14,178 nt of DNA from JAVVRI01 sp036654795 (GTDB lineage Bacteria; Bacteroidota; Bacteroidia; Bacteroidales; Tannerellaceae), in contig JAVVRI010000079.1 in assembly GCA_036654795.1 (NCBI GenBank), positions 1 to 14,178 of the forward strand. Direction: 5' to 3'. A program made the translations under genes and the position numbers. This document shows positions 7,288 through 14,178 of this stretch, in pieces. How positions within the stretch are numbered: the stretch's first letter is position 1; every line of letters starts with the position of its first letter. The notes beneath the pieces are model-generated. The model saw only the letters and a program-made list of their open reading frames with translations, made no database searches and had not been told where the DNA came from.

Positions 7288-7430
7288 TAGGCAGCCATAA
7301 GATATTATCATTATTTGTGTTTTTTGTTTAGATTTAGTTTTGGCGTTTAAGTTAAGGGAGGGGTGGCGACGTGAGTCGGTTCCCCTTTTGTTTGTGGGTA
7401 CGTACACGCAAAGGAAAGTAGGGGTATAAC

Positions 7431-7463
7431 AGTAAGCCCGGATCGTTCTGATTCGGGCTTACT
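7431..7463. terminator. Bidirectional terminator between the sigma operon and the TonB-receptor operon
   Basis: A 14-bp stem, AGTAAGCCCGGATC against GATTCGGGCTTACT with one G-T wobble, has a 5-base loop (GTTCT) followed by TTTGTTATT on the plus strand. It lies between the convergent stops at 7287 and 7500 and can serve both operons. The T-tract is weaker on the minus side. The rest of 7288-7499 holds no visible gene. Confidence 0.75.
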
Positions 7464-7499
7464 TTGTTATTAAAGGAAAATCTAAACAGGAATGCTTGC

Positions 7500-9011
7500 T
7501 TAATAAACCGTGGTCTGCGGGTCGAAGTTGGTCCATCCCTTCGTCCAGTTGTCGGCATCGGCATCGCTTTTGAAGGCACCGATGAAGGTTACTTGGTCGA
7601 AGAAGGAGTCGCTAAGCAAGGCATCTACGAACAGGTTGTTATGACCTAGCAGCGGACTTCCGGCTTTTGGTCCGTAATTCGCACCGCTTTGCAGGCTGTT
7701 AGGCTGGTTCAGCAGCAGGTCGGCAAGGGTGGCAAAGCTCTTGTTTCCTGTTTGCGCGGCGAAGAAGGTGTGCGAGAAGGATTGTTTTCCTTCGTCCATC
7801 GTCTTTCCATCCGTAGAATAAGCATCCTTCCACTTCTTGTTTACGTCGGCACCAAGTAGGGTCATACCGGCAAAGTAAAGGTTTTGTAGCTTTAAGTCTC
7901 CGTTGGTTGCCCAAGTTTGTGTCGTGCCTTTTTCGTTATCTAAGAGCAGACCTACCGGATAACCGATCGCTACGGTGTTGAAGCAACTCAGGCGACTGTT
8001 GCGGCGAATGTGCATGGCGGACTGGAAGGTACCTAGCTTGGCTCCATTATTAGGATTCATGTTGCCGCCATTGATATAGTCCGTTGTGTTCATGAAATCG
8101 GCAGCTTGCCCAATCGGACCTACCAAAGTAACGTTGCTGAACACGGCAGTGGTATAAGGGGCAGCGGTGGAGCCATCGGCATTGTTATCACTTTCGAATC
8201 CGTTGGAAAGGGAGGTGTCGGCCAGTTTCGGGTTGCGAATGCTGAGCAGGTATTGCAGGTGGCCGCTGAAACCATTATCTGTGTCGAACTCATCATCCCA
8301 GCCGTGGTAGGCAACGAGGTATTTTGCATTCATCGTTCCGCCAAACCATTCGTAGGAATCGTCATTGGAATAAGAGACTTGCAGGTGGTCTACCTTGGTT
8401 GCTTTCCCTACCGAGCCGAAGGTAATACCGTTGATTTCCTGATCGGCTTTGAAGGGATAACCGCCAAACTCTACGCGGATGTAGCTGAATACGCCTGAGT
8501 TGTCGTTGTCGTCATTGCCACCGTGCTTTGTGCGCGGGCCACCTTCTATTTGCATTTCCGTCTTGTTGTTTTTTGCTTTACCGCAGATCACCAATCCACC
8601 CCAGTCTCCCGGTTTGCGTGATCCGGCAGCTTCGGCGGAGGTAAATATGATGGGGGCTTCGGCTGTGCCCTGTGCCAGCACTTTGCCGCCCGGCTCAACG
8701 ATTAGTGCGGCCTTGGTTTCTTTGTCGCCTTTGATGATGGTACCGGGCTCGATGGTCAGTTCGGCACCTGCGGTAACGTAGCACCAGCCTTTCATCAGGT
8801 ATGTTCCTTTCTTGAGGGTGTGCTTTCCTTTGATGTCAAACTCTTGGTCGCCATTGCCTAATTGTGCGCCTTTTTCGAAGAGAATGGGGTGTTCTGTGTC
8901 ATCGGGGTTCGGATCAACGCCTGGCTCTACTACGTTGTCGTTGCTGCATCCGGCAAGTAACACGGCTGCTGCCATGCTGAGGAAAAGATTGGTAATAATA
9001 CTCTTTTTCAT
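7500..9011 (-). CDS. Beta-helix-like lipoprotein paired with a TonB-dependent receptor
   Basis: This is a 503-residue lipoprotein with an SPII signal ending in LLAGC (Cys22). The following SNDN and an acidic, Pro-rich linker (EPGVDPNPDDTEHP) are compatible with surface export in Bacteroidetes. The body shows short Gly-ended turns typical of right-handed beta-helices (LTIEPGTIIKG, ALIVEPGGKVLAQGT, PIIFTSA) and the conserved phrases WGGLVICGKA, SYEWFGGTMNAKYL, GWDDEFDTDNG and NGFESDNN. The Asp/Asn clusters could bind calcium. I recall this family as a frequent partner of one class of non-SusC TonB receptors in Bacteroidetes, and here its gene lies 39 bases after such a receptor in the same operon. 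By analogy with HmuY, BtuG and SusD it probably captures the ligand at the surface; the ligand is unknown. It is not SusD-like: no TPR region is seen. Confidence 0.8.
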   Translation of the reverse strand: MKKSIITNLFLSMAAAVLLAGCSNDNVVEPGVDPNPDDTEHPILFEKGAQLGNGDQEFDIKGKHTLKKGTYLMKGWCYVTAGAELTIEPGTIIKGDKETKAALIVEPGGKVLAQGTAEAPIIFTSAEAAGSRKPGDWGGLVICGKAKNNKTEMQIEGGPRTKHGGNDDNDNSGVFSYIRVEFGGYPFKADQEINGITFGSVGKATKVDHLQVSYSNDDSYEWFGGTMNAKYLVAYHGWDDEFDTDNGFSGHLQYLLSIRNPKLADTSLSNGFESDNNADGSTAAPYTTAVFSNVTLVGPIGQAADFMNTTDYINGGNMNPNNGAKLGTFQSAMHIRRNSRLSCFNTVAIGYPVGLLLDNEKGTTQTWATNGDLKLQNLYFAGMTLLGADVNKKWKDAYSTDGKTMDEGKQSFSHTFFAAQTGNKSFATLADLLLNQPNSLQSGANYGPKAGSPLLGHNNLFVDALLSDSFFDQVTFIGAFKSDADADNWTKGWTNFDPQTTVY

Positions 9012-9050
9012 TTTGTTCTTCTTTTAAGTAAATACATTCTTTTTGTTGTT

Positions 9051-11888
9051 TTAAAGGCTATAACTAATGCTGAGGAAGAAGTTTCTCCCCGGCTTATATT
9101 GTTTGGTGATCTGCTCGCGCTCCTGAAGGACATTGTTTGTGTCGTAAAAGCGGGGGAATTGCTTAAAGGTAAGGCGTTCTGCCAACAGGTCGCGTACGCT
9201 GGCTTTCAGTTCCCAATGGGTACCGAACTTCTTGCTTACGTTGAGGTCGATGGTGTTTCGCGGCATTTCGTAGGAGTCGGGTATGTCGTTGTTTACGATG
9301 GCTCCTTCGCTGGTGTCCACACGTCCGACGCCGACGATGCGTTTGCCGATCCGGTTATAGAGCACACTGGCATTTAGGCCGAGGCGGTCGTGTTGGTAGA
9401 AGAAACCGGTATTAATCAGGTAAGGAGATTGTCCCTGCATCTGGCGGTCGGTCTCGAGGCTGTTGTCGGCAAAGTTCACTTTGCTTTTGATCAGTGAGCC
9501 GTTGAAGTTCCAGCTAAAGTCTTTCAGGCCGATAAAATCCAAGTTCTTGCGTATCTCAACCTCAATACCGTAGTTGTTGGCTTGCTCGGCATTCTCGAAG
9601 GTATAGGTATAGCTTCCTCCTGCATCTAGGTATGTCCATTCAATCGGGTTCTTGAAATGTTTGTAGAAGAGTGCTACCGAGAGCAGTTCGTTGGGCGTGG
9701 GGTAATATTCGTAGCGAAGATCAACGTTCTGTATGTAGGCTGTCTTCAGCTCCGGATTTCCCTTGACGTCACTAAAGAGGTCGAAGTCATAATAGACGGA
9801 GCCGGATACTTCTCGAAACTCAGGACGGTTGACGGATGCGCCATACGACATGCGTAGTTGGTGCTCGTCGCTAAATTTGTAGCTGGTGTTAAGCGAAGGA
9901 AAGAGGTCGTTCGTCGGATAGTTGTTTTGCTTTGTGCGAAACTCTTTGATGGAGGTGTAGCTGGTTAGCTTCATCTCATTGTGTTCGTAGCGCACGCCGG
10001 CATAGAGGTTCAGCTTCTCAAGCGGGATGTTTATCCCTAGATAACCGGCCAGCAGCGTGTTGTTTCCTTTATAACTGTTGCGGTTGTCGGTATCTTCATA
10101 GATATAGAGGCGGTCGGCGGAGAAGTTTTCCGGCAGGAGGATCTGATCTACGACGTTTAGGTATTCGAAGCCATCGGGCAGGTTGGCGCCATTCCAGCGA
10201 TAGTAGAAGGAGCGGGTGTTGAAGTTTCGGTTACGATATTCACCATACACACCGGTTTTCAAGGTAGGGCGGATACTGCCTACTTGGAAGTTCCATTGAT
10301 AATTCAGGCTTGCAGAGGCGATGTGCTCGCTAAGGCGGCTGAACTCGCGTTGTATCTCGTTCTGGTCGATCTGTATCTGTCCGAAGTGCGGGTCGTCGGC
10401 ATAGCCGTTTTCTTCGCGGTTGATGATGCGGCGGTCGGGCTGACTTTTGCTGGCGTAGGCGTAACCTACGTTCCAGTCTAGTTTGCTGTTGTCGCGGTTA
10501 TGCGTACCGGTGAATTGTCCGTTGTAGGTGGTACGGCTGGCGTAGTAATATTCCTGCTTCTCCTGAATGTACATACCGCTGAGGTATTGGAAGCCGTTTC
10601 GGCTGGTGTAGCGGTTCTGCCCCAATTGGTTTATGATGTTCTTGAGCTCGTATTTGTTGCGGCTGTCCGCCCGATAGGTCAGGTTGAGCATGCCGCCCAG
10701 ACGAACATCGTTGCTGTAAATATTGTCGGTATAGCGGTTGCTGTAATCCGGCTTGTCGCCCTTCACATCATAGATGCTGAATCGTGCGTTCTCCATATTG
10801 AGCGCGCTTTTGCTGGCATTGGTGTAGTTGAGTGCTGAGAGGAGGGCAAACTGACGTTCACCTCCGAGATCGACCTTCTGATTGAAGGCAGCATTGAGGC
10901 GAAGATCCGCCAGCGGTGTCCGGCTCTGGAGGCGCCAGTTGTTATTGAATCCGCTCTGCGTAATGCGGGTAACGGCGGCAGCATCGTTATTGTCCAGCCG
11001 GGAGGTATAGGCTCCTTCCAACTTGCGTAACCCTCCGTCGAAGCCAAGCCAGTCGGTATGGCTTCCCGGACTGTAAAGGAAATGGCGGAAATGTGTCTGA
11101 TCGTTGACGCTTCCACCGAGCGAAACGTTGAACGCATTCCTTTCGGGCACATCTTTGGTATTGATCTTGATAAAGCCACCTGAGAAGTCGGCGGGCAGTT
11201 CGGGCGCAGGACTCTTCACCACCACCATATTGTCCATCTGCGAACTGGGTATGATGTCGAAGGAGAAGGCGCGTGCATCGGCTTCGGAACTGGGCACGGC
11301 ACTGTTATTGATCCATACATTATTATAACGTTGCGACAGTCCACGCACCATAACAAACTTATTGTCAATGATGGAGATGCCGGGTATGCGGCGGATCACT
11401 TCGGATGCGTCGCGATCTTGTGTGCGGGTGATCTGTTGTTGCGAGATGCCGGATTGCACCAGCAGGCTTCCCTTGGTTGCTTTGAGCATGGCTAGCTCGG
11501 TGTTTTGCTTGGCTTGTGCCACAACAACTACGCCTTCGAGCGCCAAACTTTCTTCGGCTAGCTCGATGTTGAGGATGGTTTGTTTGCCCTTCTCCACCTT
11601 GACCTCGTCGAGCACAATCGGTTTGTAGGAGATATACTGTATGTTCACCCGATAGGTTCCTGCCTGTAGGCCGGCGATGGAGAAGTGTCCATCCAAATCA
11701 GCAACCGCTCCGGTAGCATGGTTAAGGTGCGCGCCAGACACTTGTATGGTAGCACCCATCAAGGGTTCATGAAGGCTTTTGTCCGTAACAATCCCTGTGA
11801 TTGCACCTGCGTTATCCGCCTGTACGGCGATCGTGAAGAGAAGTAAAAAGAGTAAGCAGCAACTAAATGTTCGGTACATTTTTTTCAT
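9051..11888 (-). CDS. TonB-dependent outer-membrane receptor with carboxypeptidase-regulatory-like domain (non-SusC)
   Basis: About 945 residues. A signal peptide (KKMYRTFSCC to AVQA) is followed by a CarboxypepD_reg-like beta-sandwich (AITGIVTDKSLHEPLMGATIQV to ILNIEL, roughly residues 30-110). A TonB plug comes next, containing SEVIRRIPGISI, VMVRGLSQRYNNVWINN and PAPELPADFSGGFIKINT. The rest is a long aromatic-rich beta-barrel ending in GRNFFLSISYSL with the usual terminal aromatic pattern. It imports a ligand across the outer membrane using TonB energy. It lacks the SusC hallmark DPLYVVDG and resembles the RGL-RYN receptor class. The frame is open to a TTG at 11903, with ATGs at 11900 and 11888. 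I chose 11888 because GAAAAG precedes it and the likely -7 element at 11915 would leave almost no leader for 11900, but 11900 remains possible. It is the first gene of a two-gene operon with the lipoprotein at 7500-9011. Confidence 0.92.
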   Translation of the reverse strand: MKKMYRTFSCCLLFLLLFTIAVQADNAGAITGIVTDKSLHEPLMGATIQVSGAHLNHATGAVADLDGHFSIAGLQAGTYRVNIQYISYKPIVLDEVKVEKGKQTILNIELAEESLALEGVVVVAQAKQNTELAMLKATKGSLLVQSGISQQQITRTQDRDASEVIRRIPGISIIDNKFVMVRGLSQRYNNVWINNSAVPSSEADARAFSFDIIPSSQMDNMVVVKSPAPELPADFSGGFIKINTKDVPERNAFNVSLGGSVNDQTHFRHFLYSPGSHTDWLGFDGGLRKLEGAYTSRLDNNDAAAVTRITQSGFNNNWRLQSRTPLADLRLNAAFNQKVDLGGERQFALLSALNYTNASKSALNMENARFSIYDVKGDKPDYSNRYTDNIYSNDVRLGGMLNLTYRADSRNKYELKNIINQLGQNRYTSRNGFQYLSGMYIQEKQEYYYASRTTYNGQFTGTHNRDNSKLDWNVGYAYASKSQPDRRIINREENGYADDPHFGQIQIDQNEIQREFSRLSEHIASASLNYQWNFQVGSIRPTLKTGVYGEYRNRNFNTRSFYYRWNGANLPDGFEYLNVVDQILLPENFSADRLYIYEDTDNRNSYKGNNTLLAGYLGINIPLEKLNLYAGVRYEHNEMKLTSYTSIKEFRTKQNNYPTNDLFPSLNTSYKFSDEHQLRMSYGASVNRPEFREVSGSVYYDFDLFSDVKGNPELKTAYIQNVDLRYEYYPTPNELLSVALFYKHFKNPIEWTYLDAGGSYTYTFENAEQANNYGIEVEIRKNLDFIGLKDFSWNFNGSLIKSKVNFADNSLETDRQMQGQSPYLINTGFFYQHDRLGLNASVLYNRIGKRIVGVGRVDTSEGAIVNNDIPDSYEMPRNTIDLNVSKKFGTHWELKASVRDLLAERLTFKQFPRFYDTNNVLQEREQITKQYKPGRNFFLSISYSL

Positions 11889-11914
11889 ATAACTTTTCAT
11901 CAATTATTCTGATG

Positions 11915-11922
11915 CAAAGGTG
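11915..11922 (-). promoter_or_regulatory. Possible -7 element of the TonB-receptor operon
   Basis: The minus strand reads CACCTTTG, six of eight to TAnnTTTG, 15-27 bases before the candidate starts. Both TA positions are changed, which would suit a promoter needing an activator. No TTTG -33 box is seen at normal spacing. Confidence 0.3.
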
Positions 11923-11925
11923 CGC

Positions 11926-11982
11926 CGTTTGCGTTACGAGATAACGACAAGCGCGAAACAATGTGCTGACATTTGTGTTACG
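11926..11982. promoter_or_regulatory. Candidate operator: two direct repeats upstream of the TonB-receptor promoter
   Basis: CGTTTGCGTTACG at 11926-11938 and CATTTGTGTTACG at 11970-11982 match at 11 of 13 positions in the same orientation, 44 bp apart (about four helical turns). The first copy overlaps a small perfect inverted repeat, CGTTA-N5-TAACG, at 11932-11946. They lie immediately upstream of the likely -7 element for the receptor operon. The regulator is unknown. Confidence 0.35.
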
Positions 11983-12009
11983 TTTCTGCTAAGAGGGGAA
12001 AAGAAAAGG

Positions 12010-12435
12010 TTATTCCGTTTCCGTATCGAAGTCGAAGTCAAAGTCAAAATCGTCCAATGCTTCAGGACCGGCAAATTGCTCCAACTCGCGGCGGTCTTTC
12101 TTGGTGGGACGCCCAAGGCCACGGGCACGATCGACAAAGCCTGAGAGGCGGTTCAACTCCAATATTTCATATTGATCGGGCGTCGTCACGTTTTCCAGAT
12201 AAGAGGGCACTAGCTTGGCGCCCATGCGCTTCTCGGTAACTTCCAGCACCTTGAAGGAATAGGTAATAGGCGGTTTGCGTACCTGTATCACATCTCCCGT
12301 TTTAATCATGCGCGAGGGCTTTACGTTTATCCCATTGATCATGATGCGGTTCTTTTTGCATGCTTCGGCAGCAATGGTGCGGGTCTTAAAGATGCGGGTT
12401 GCCCACATCCATTTGTCTATGCGTACTTCTCCCAT
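12010..12435 (-). CDS. hslR: S4-domain RNA-binding protein, Hsp15 (HslR) family
   Basis: This 141-residue cytoplasmic protein has an S4 RNA-binding domain at about 4-55 (VRIDKWMWATRIFKTRTIA, then ACKKNRIMINGINVKP and MIKTGDVIQVR). In E. coli, Hsp15 binds 50S subunits carrying a stalled nascent chain-tRNA and helps recycle them. A basic stretch, RARGLGRPTKKDRRELEQF (103-121), matches the conserved C-terminal part of the family. The tail is an unusual acidic Asp-Phe repeat (DDFDFDFDFDTETE). Its start lies 9 bases after the pth stop, so the two are co-transcribed. The partnership with peptidyl-tRNA hydrolase makes sense for clearing peptidyl-tRNA. Confidence 0.88.
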   Translation of the reverse strand: MGEVRIDKWMWATRIFKTRTIAAEACKKNRIMINGINVKPSRMIKTGDVIQVRKPPITYSFKVLEVTEKRMGAKLVPSYLENVTTPDQYEILELNRLSGFVDRARGLGRPTKKDRRELEQFAGPEALDDFDFDFDFDTETE

Positions 12436-12444
12436 GGTTATTTT

Positions 12445-13008
12445 TTATTTGTTGTTGTACTGATTCATGGTGTTTTGCACACCTGAGAGGCAGAAACTTT
12501 TCATCATTTCTACGGCTTGCTTTAACTTTTCAGGCATCAGCGCCATCTCTTCGGACGGGAACTTGCCCAGCACATAATCGATTTGTCCACCCCTTGGATA
12601 GTCGTTTCCTATGCCGAAGCGTAGGCGGTTATATTCCTGCGTACCCAGTATCTGTTGGATGTTCTTTAGTCCGTTATGCCCGGCATCGCTACCTTTCGGT
12701 TTGAGGCGAAGGGTTCCGAAGGGAAGGGCCAAGTCGTCTAGTACAACCAACATGTTCTCTACTTCAATATTCTCTTTTTGCAACCAGTAACGGATTGCGT
12801 TACCGCTAAGGTTCATAAACGTGTTCGGCTTGAGCACTACTATGTCGCAATTCTTCACGCGCATTCGTGCGATGGCGCCGTAACGTTCTTCGGTAAAGGT
12901 GGCTCCACAGTCTTCAACCAAAGCGTTTACTGTGCGAAAACCAATATTGTGGCGGGTTCCCAAATATTCGGAACCGATGTTGCCTAGTCCTGCTATCAGA
13001 TATTTCAT
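12445..13008 (-). CDS. pth: Peptidyl-tRNA hydrolase
   Basis: This 187-residue cytoplasmic enzyme hydrolyses the ester bond of peptidyl-tRNA released by ribosome drop-off, recycling tRNA. All family motifs are present: GLGN (7-10), TRHNIGF with catalytic His20, KPNTFMNLSG with Asn66, DDLALPFG with Asp91 and KGSDAGHNGLK with Asn112. FGIG near 131-134 and DYVLGKF near 144-150 are the usual later motifs. Length matches bacterial Pth. It lies between rplY upstream and hslR 9 bases downstream on the same strand, the arrangement common in Bacteroidales. A hairpin at 13033-13070 separates it from rplY, so expression may partly depend on read-through. Confidence 0.96.
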   Translation of the reverse strand: MKYLIAGLGNIGSEYLGTRHNIGFRTVNALVEDCGATFTEERYGAIARMRVKNCDIVVLKPNTFMNLSGNAIRYWLQKENIEVENMLVVLDDLALPFGTLRLKPKGSDAGHNGLKNIQQILGTQEYNRLRFGIGNDYPRGGQIDYVLGKFPSEEMALMPEKLKQAVEMMKSFCLSGVQNTMNQYNNK

Positions 13009-13032
13009 TCTTCTTGCAATTAGTATATATAA

Positions 13033-13070
13033 GTAAGGGAAGAATATTCATCCGAACATTCTTCCCTTAC
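13033..13070 (-). terminator. Perfect 13-bp hairpin between rplY and pth, weak terminator or attenuator
   Basis: GTAAGGGAAGAAT (13033-13045) and ATTCTTCCCTTAC (13058-13070) are perfect complements with a 12-base loop. In the direction of transcription (minus) the stem is followed only by TTATATATAC, not a solid T-run. It may reduce rather than stop transcription from rplY into pth, or stabilise the rplY mRNA end. Confidence 0.6.
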
Positions 13071-13100
13071 ATTATTATAACGTTATATCAGTCGGATTAC

Positions 13101-13748
13101 TTAGGCTTTTGCCTGAGCACCACGAGCTGCACGTGTCAACTGAACAGAGCATATAACAGCGTCCTTCGCGTTCATCATTTCCAGACCTTCGAAGTGCAAA
13201 GCACCAACAGGCATAGTCTTACCTAAACCTAATGTATCCACGTTGATCTGCAGTTTCTCAGGGATCAGGTTGTAAAGTGCCTTTATTTTCAGCTTTCTCA
13301 TCTGCAAGGTAAGCTTACCACCGGCTTTTACACCTTCAGAGTGACCTACCAATTCGATAGGAACCTCCATTATAATTGGCTTATTGTCGAATACTTCCTG
13401 AAAGTCGATGTGCATGATAGCATCGGTAACCGGCTGGAACTGGATGTCCTTGATGATTGCCTTTACCTTCTGACCGCCTTGCAGGCTTAATTCTACGATA
13501 AAGATTTCGGGAGTATAGATTAATCCACGAACAGAGTCAATCGTTACGTTCAGGTCTGTTACGATCAAACCCTTACCATTGCCTAGATCTACTAATTTGT
13601 CACCAGCATTTAATTTACCGGCATAAGGCAGAGCTACCGGCTCTTTACCATACAATACTACAGGGATTAAAGCCTGTTTGCGAACTGCCTTTACGGCTTT
13701 CTTACCTAAAACTTCTCTCGGAGTTGCTTCTAATTGAAACGTTTTCAT
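13101..13748 (-). CDS. rplY: 50S ribosomal protein L25 / general stress protein Ctc
   Basis: This 215-residue long-form L25 (TL5/Ctc type) binds 5S rRNA in the central protuberance of the 50S subunit. The N-terminal domain (about 1-92) begins FQLEATPREVLGKKAVKAVRKQALIPVVLYG, which is the standard L25 opening. The C-terminal TL5 beta domain (about 95-185) contains DIQFQPVTDAIMHIDFQEV and VPIELVGHSEGVKAGGKL. The end is a short Ala/Arg/Lys tail. The ATG at 13748 is the first of the frame and sits some 80 bases after the start site implied by the strong promoter at 13833-13863. It heads the rplY-pth-hslR cluster. Confidence 0.95.
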   Translation of the reverse strand: MKTFQLEATPREVLGKKAVKAVRKQALIPVVLYGKEPVALPYAGKLNAGDKLVDLGNGKGLIVTDLNVTIDSVRGLIYTPEIFIVELSLQGGQKVKAIIKDIQFQPVTDAIMHIDFQEVFDNKPIIMEVPIELVGHSEGVKAGGKLTLQMRKLKIKALYNLIPEKLQINVDTLGLGKTMPVGALHFEGLEMMNAKDAVICSVQLTRAARGAQAKA

Positions 13749-13832
13749 TTTCTTTTAATTTTTTGTGTTACTCAAAATTAGTTTGCTTCCTAATTTCCCA
13801 TCACACGATGCTGGGTGTCTAAAAAAGCGCTG

Positions 13833-13863
13833 CAAAGATACGCATTTAATTCTATCCGACAAA
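13833..13863 (-). promoter_or_regulatory. rplY promoter with full Bacteroidetes consensus
   Basis: On the minus strand TTTG (13860-13863) is separated by exactly 19 bases from TATCTTTG (13833-13840), matching the Bacteroidetes sigma-ABfr consensus TTTG-N19-21-TAnnTTTG. Transcription should begin near 13826, giving a leader of about 78 bases before rplY. It is the best promoter in the window. Confidence 0.8.
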
Positions 13864-14053
13864 TAGCTACACTTATATATATATTCTTATTACAAATTCA
13901 AATAGCAAGTGCAAACCATAAAGCATCAAAGAATACCTCTTTTGGTGATTTGAAGTTTAACGTGACCATTGTTATGACCCCATTCTAAGCAATTCGGTCA
14001 AGGAGTCAGAGAAAAAAGTCCACTAAGCAGAAGCTCCTTTTGCGGAAAGTTTC

Positions 14054-14061
14054 TATCTTTG
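14054..14061 (+). promoter_or_regulatory. Probable -7 element for the right-edge Rpn-family gene
   Basis: The plus strand reads TATCTTTG 26 bases before the ATG at 14088. No TTTG box is found at 19-21 bases upstream. Confidence 0.45.
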
Positions 14062-14087
14062 TGATAACGTATTAAACAAGTGCAGCT

Positions 14088-14178
14088 ATGAATGAGGACA
14101 ATTATATTCGATTCGATTGGGCAGTAAAGAGGCTTCTTCGCAACAAGGCCAACTTTGGTGTGCTGGAAGGCTTCTTAA
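14088..14178 (+). CDS. Rpn-family PD-(D/E)XK nuclease/putative transposase, N-terminal part (runs off the window)
   Basis: The ATG at 14088 opens a frame of 30 codons that is still open at the window end; the final TAA of the window is out of frame. The visible residues include YIRFDWAVKRLLRNKANFGVLEGFL, whose phrase FDWAVKRLLRxKANFxxLEGFL is the hallmark opening of the Rpn (recombination-promoting nuclease) family, often annotated as PD-(D/E)XK nuclease family transposase and common and multicopy in Bacteroidales. Full members are about 280-400 residues, so the catalytic core is not seen. Whether the copy is intact or mobile cannot be judged. Confidence 0.85.
   Translation, partial: MNEDNYIRFDWAVKRLLRNKANFGVLEGFL

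Larger units (their letters stand above)
13749..14087. other. 339-bp divergent intergenic region
   Basis: It contains the rplY leader and promoter on the minus strand and a -7-like element for the Rpn gene at 14054-14061. Between them (13864-14050) the DNA is A/T-rich, with a TA run near 13875-13884 and a weak imperfect hairpin around 13923-13947. I see no gene, tRNA or repeat array. Confidence 0.6.

Noticed and set aside
8106..8498. 130-codon plus-strand open frame
   Set aside because: It is antisense to the well-supported lipoprotein gene, has no start signals or recognisable motif, and is explained as a shadow of that gene's codon use.
10500..10838. 112-codon plus-strand open frame
   Set aside because: It is antisense to the TonB receptor and Val/Ala-rich, as typical for a reverse shadow; no supporting features.
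11957..11976. AACAATGT-N4-ACATTTGT as an inverted-repeat operator
   Set aside because: Only 6 of 8 positions pair and the A/T-rich arms are easily found by chance; the longer direct repeats nearby are the better candidate.
14088..14178. Complete 30-residue mini-gene ending at the window's last TAA
   Set aside because: The final TAA is out of frame; the frame remains open, so the gene is simply cut by the window edge.

Overview
The window looks like a chromosomal segment of a Bacteroidales bacterium, most likely Parabacteroides. The evidence is the DUF6383-type surface protein, Bacteroidetes-style -7 promoter elements (TAnnTTTG, mostly TATCTTTG), weak Shine-Dalgarno signals, a rplY-pth-S4 gene cluster in the Bacteroidales order, and lipoproteins with SPII signals. 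The genus call rests on remembered family distribution, not on a search.

Layout, left to right. (1) The left edge holds the first 43 codons of an AAA-ATPase-like/PD-(D/E)XK protein (minus). (2) cca, the tRNA CCA-adding enzyme with an HD domain (minus), faces away from an orphan lipoprotein gene (plus, 1824-2648). Each has its own TATCTTTG element in the 146-bp gap. (3) A bidirectional hairpin terminator at 2684-2716 separates the lipoprotein from a convergent gene of about 860 codons (minus, 2740-5320) for a secreted DUF6383 protein. That gene is interrupted by a 15-N assembly gap whose stated length breaks the reading frame. (4) A 450-bp divergent intergenic region (5321-5770) contains a striking 88-bp array of four contiguous 22-bp palindromic units. 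(5) A three-gene plus-strand module follows: ECF sigma factor, single-pass anti-sigma-like protein and Spy/CpxP-like periplasmic protein. (6) A second bidirectional terminator (7431-7463) separates it from a convergent minus-strand pair: a TonB-dependent receptor and, downstream of it, a beta-helix-like lipoprotein. (7) Next is the translation-related minus cluster rplY (L25/Ctc), pth and hslR (S4/Hsp15), with the best promoter in the window (TTTG-N19-TATCTTTG) ahead of rplY. (8) The right edge holds the first 30 codons of an Rpn-family PD-(D/E)XK nuclease/transposase (plus).

Functionally, the window mixes housekeeping translation genes (cca, pth, rplY, hslR) with cell-envelope genes: two lipoproteins, a large secreted protein, a TonB-dependent uptake pair and an envelope-stress-like sigma module. 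The most unusual sequence is the palindromic array between the DUF6383 gene and the sigma operon. Its mismatches are mostly G-U compatible when read as plus-strand RNA. The sigma/anti-sigma/Spy module and the TonB receptor-lipoprotein pair are coherent systems whose signal and substrate are unknown.
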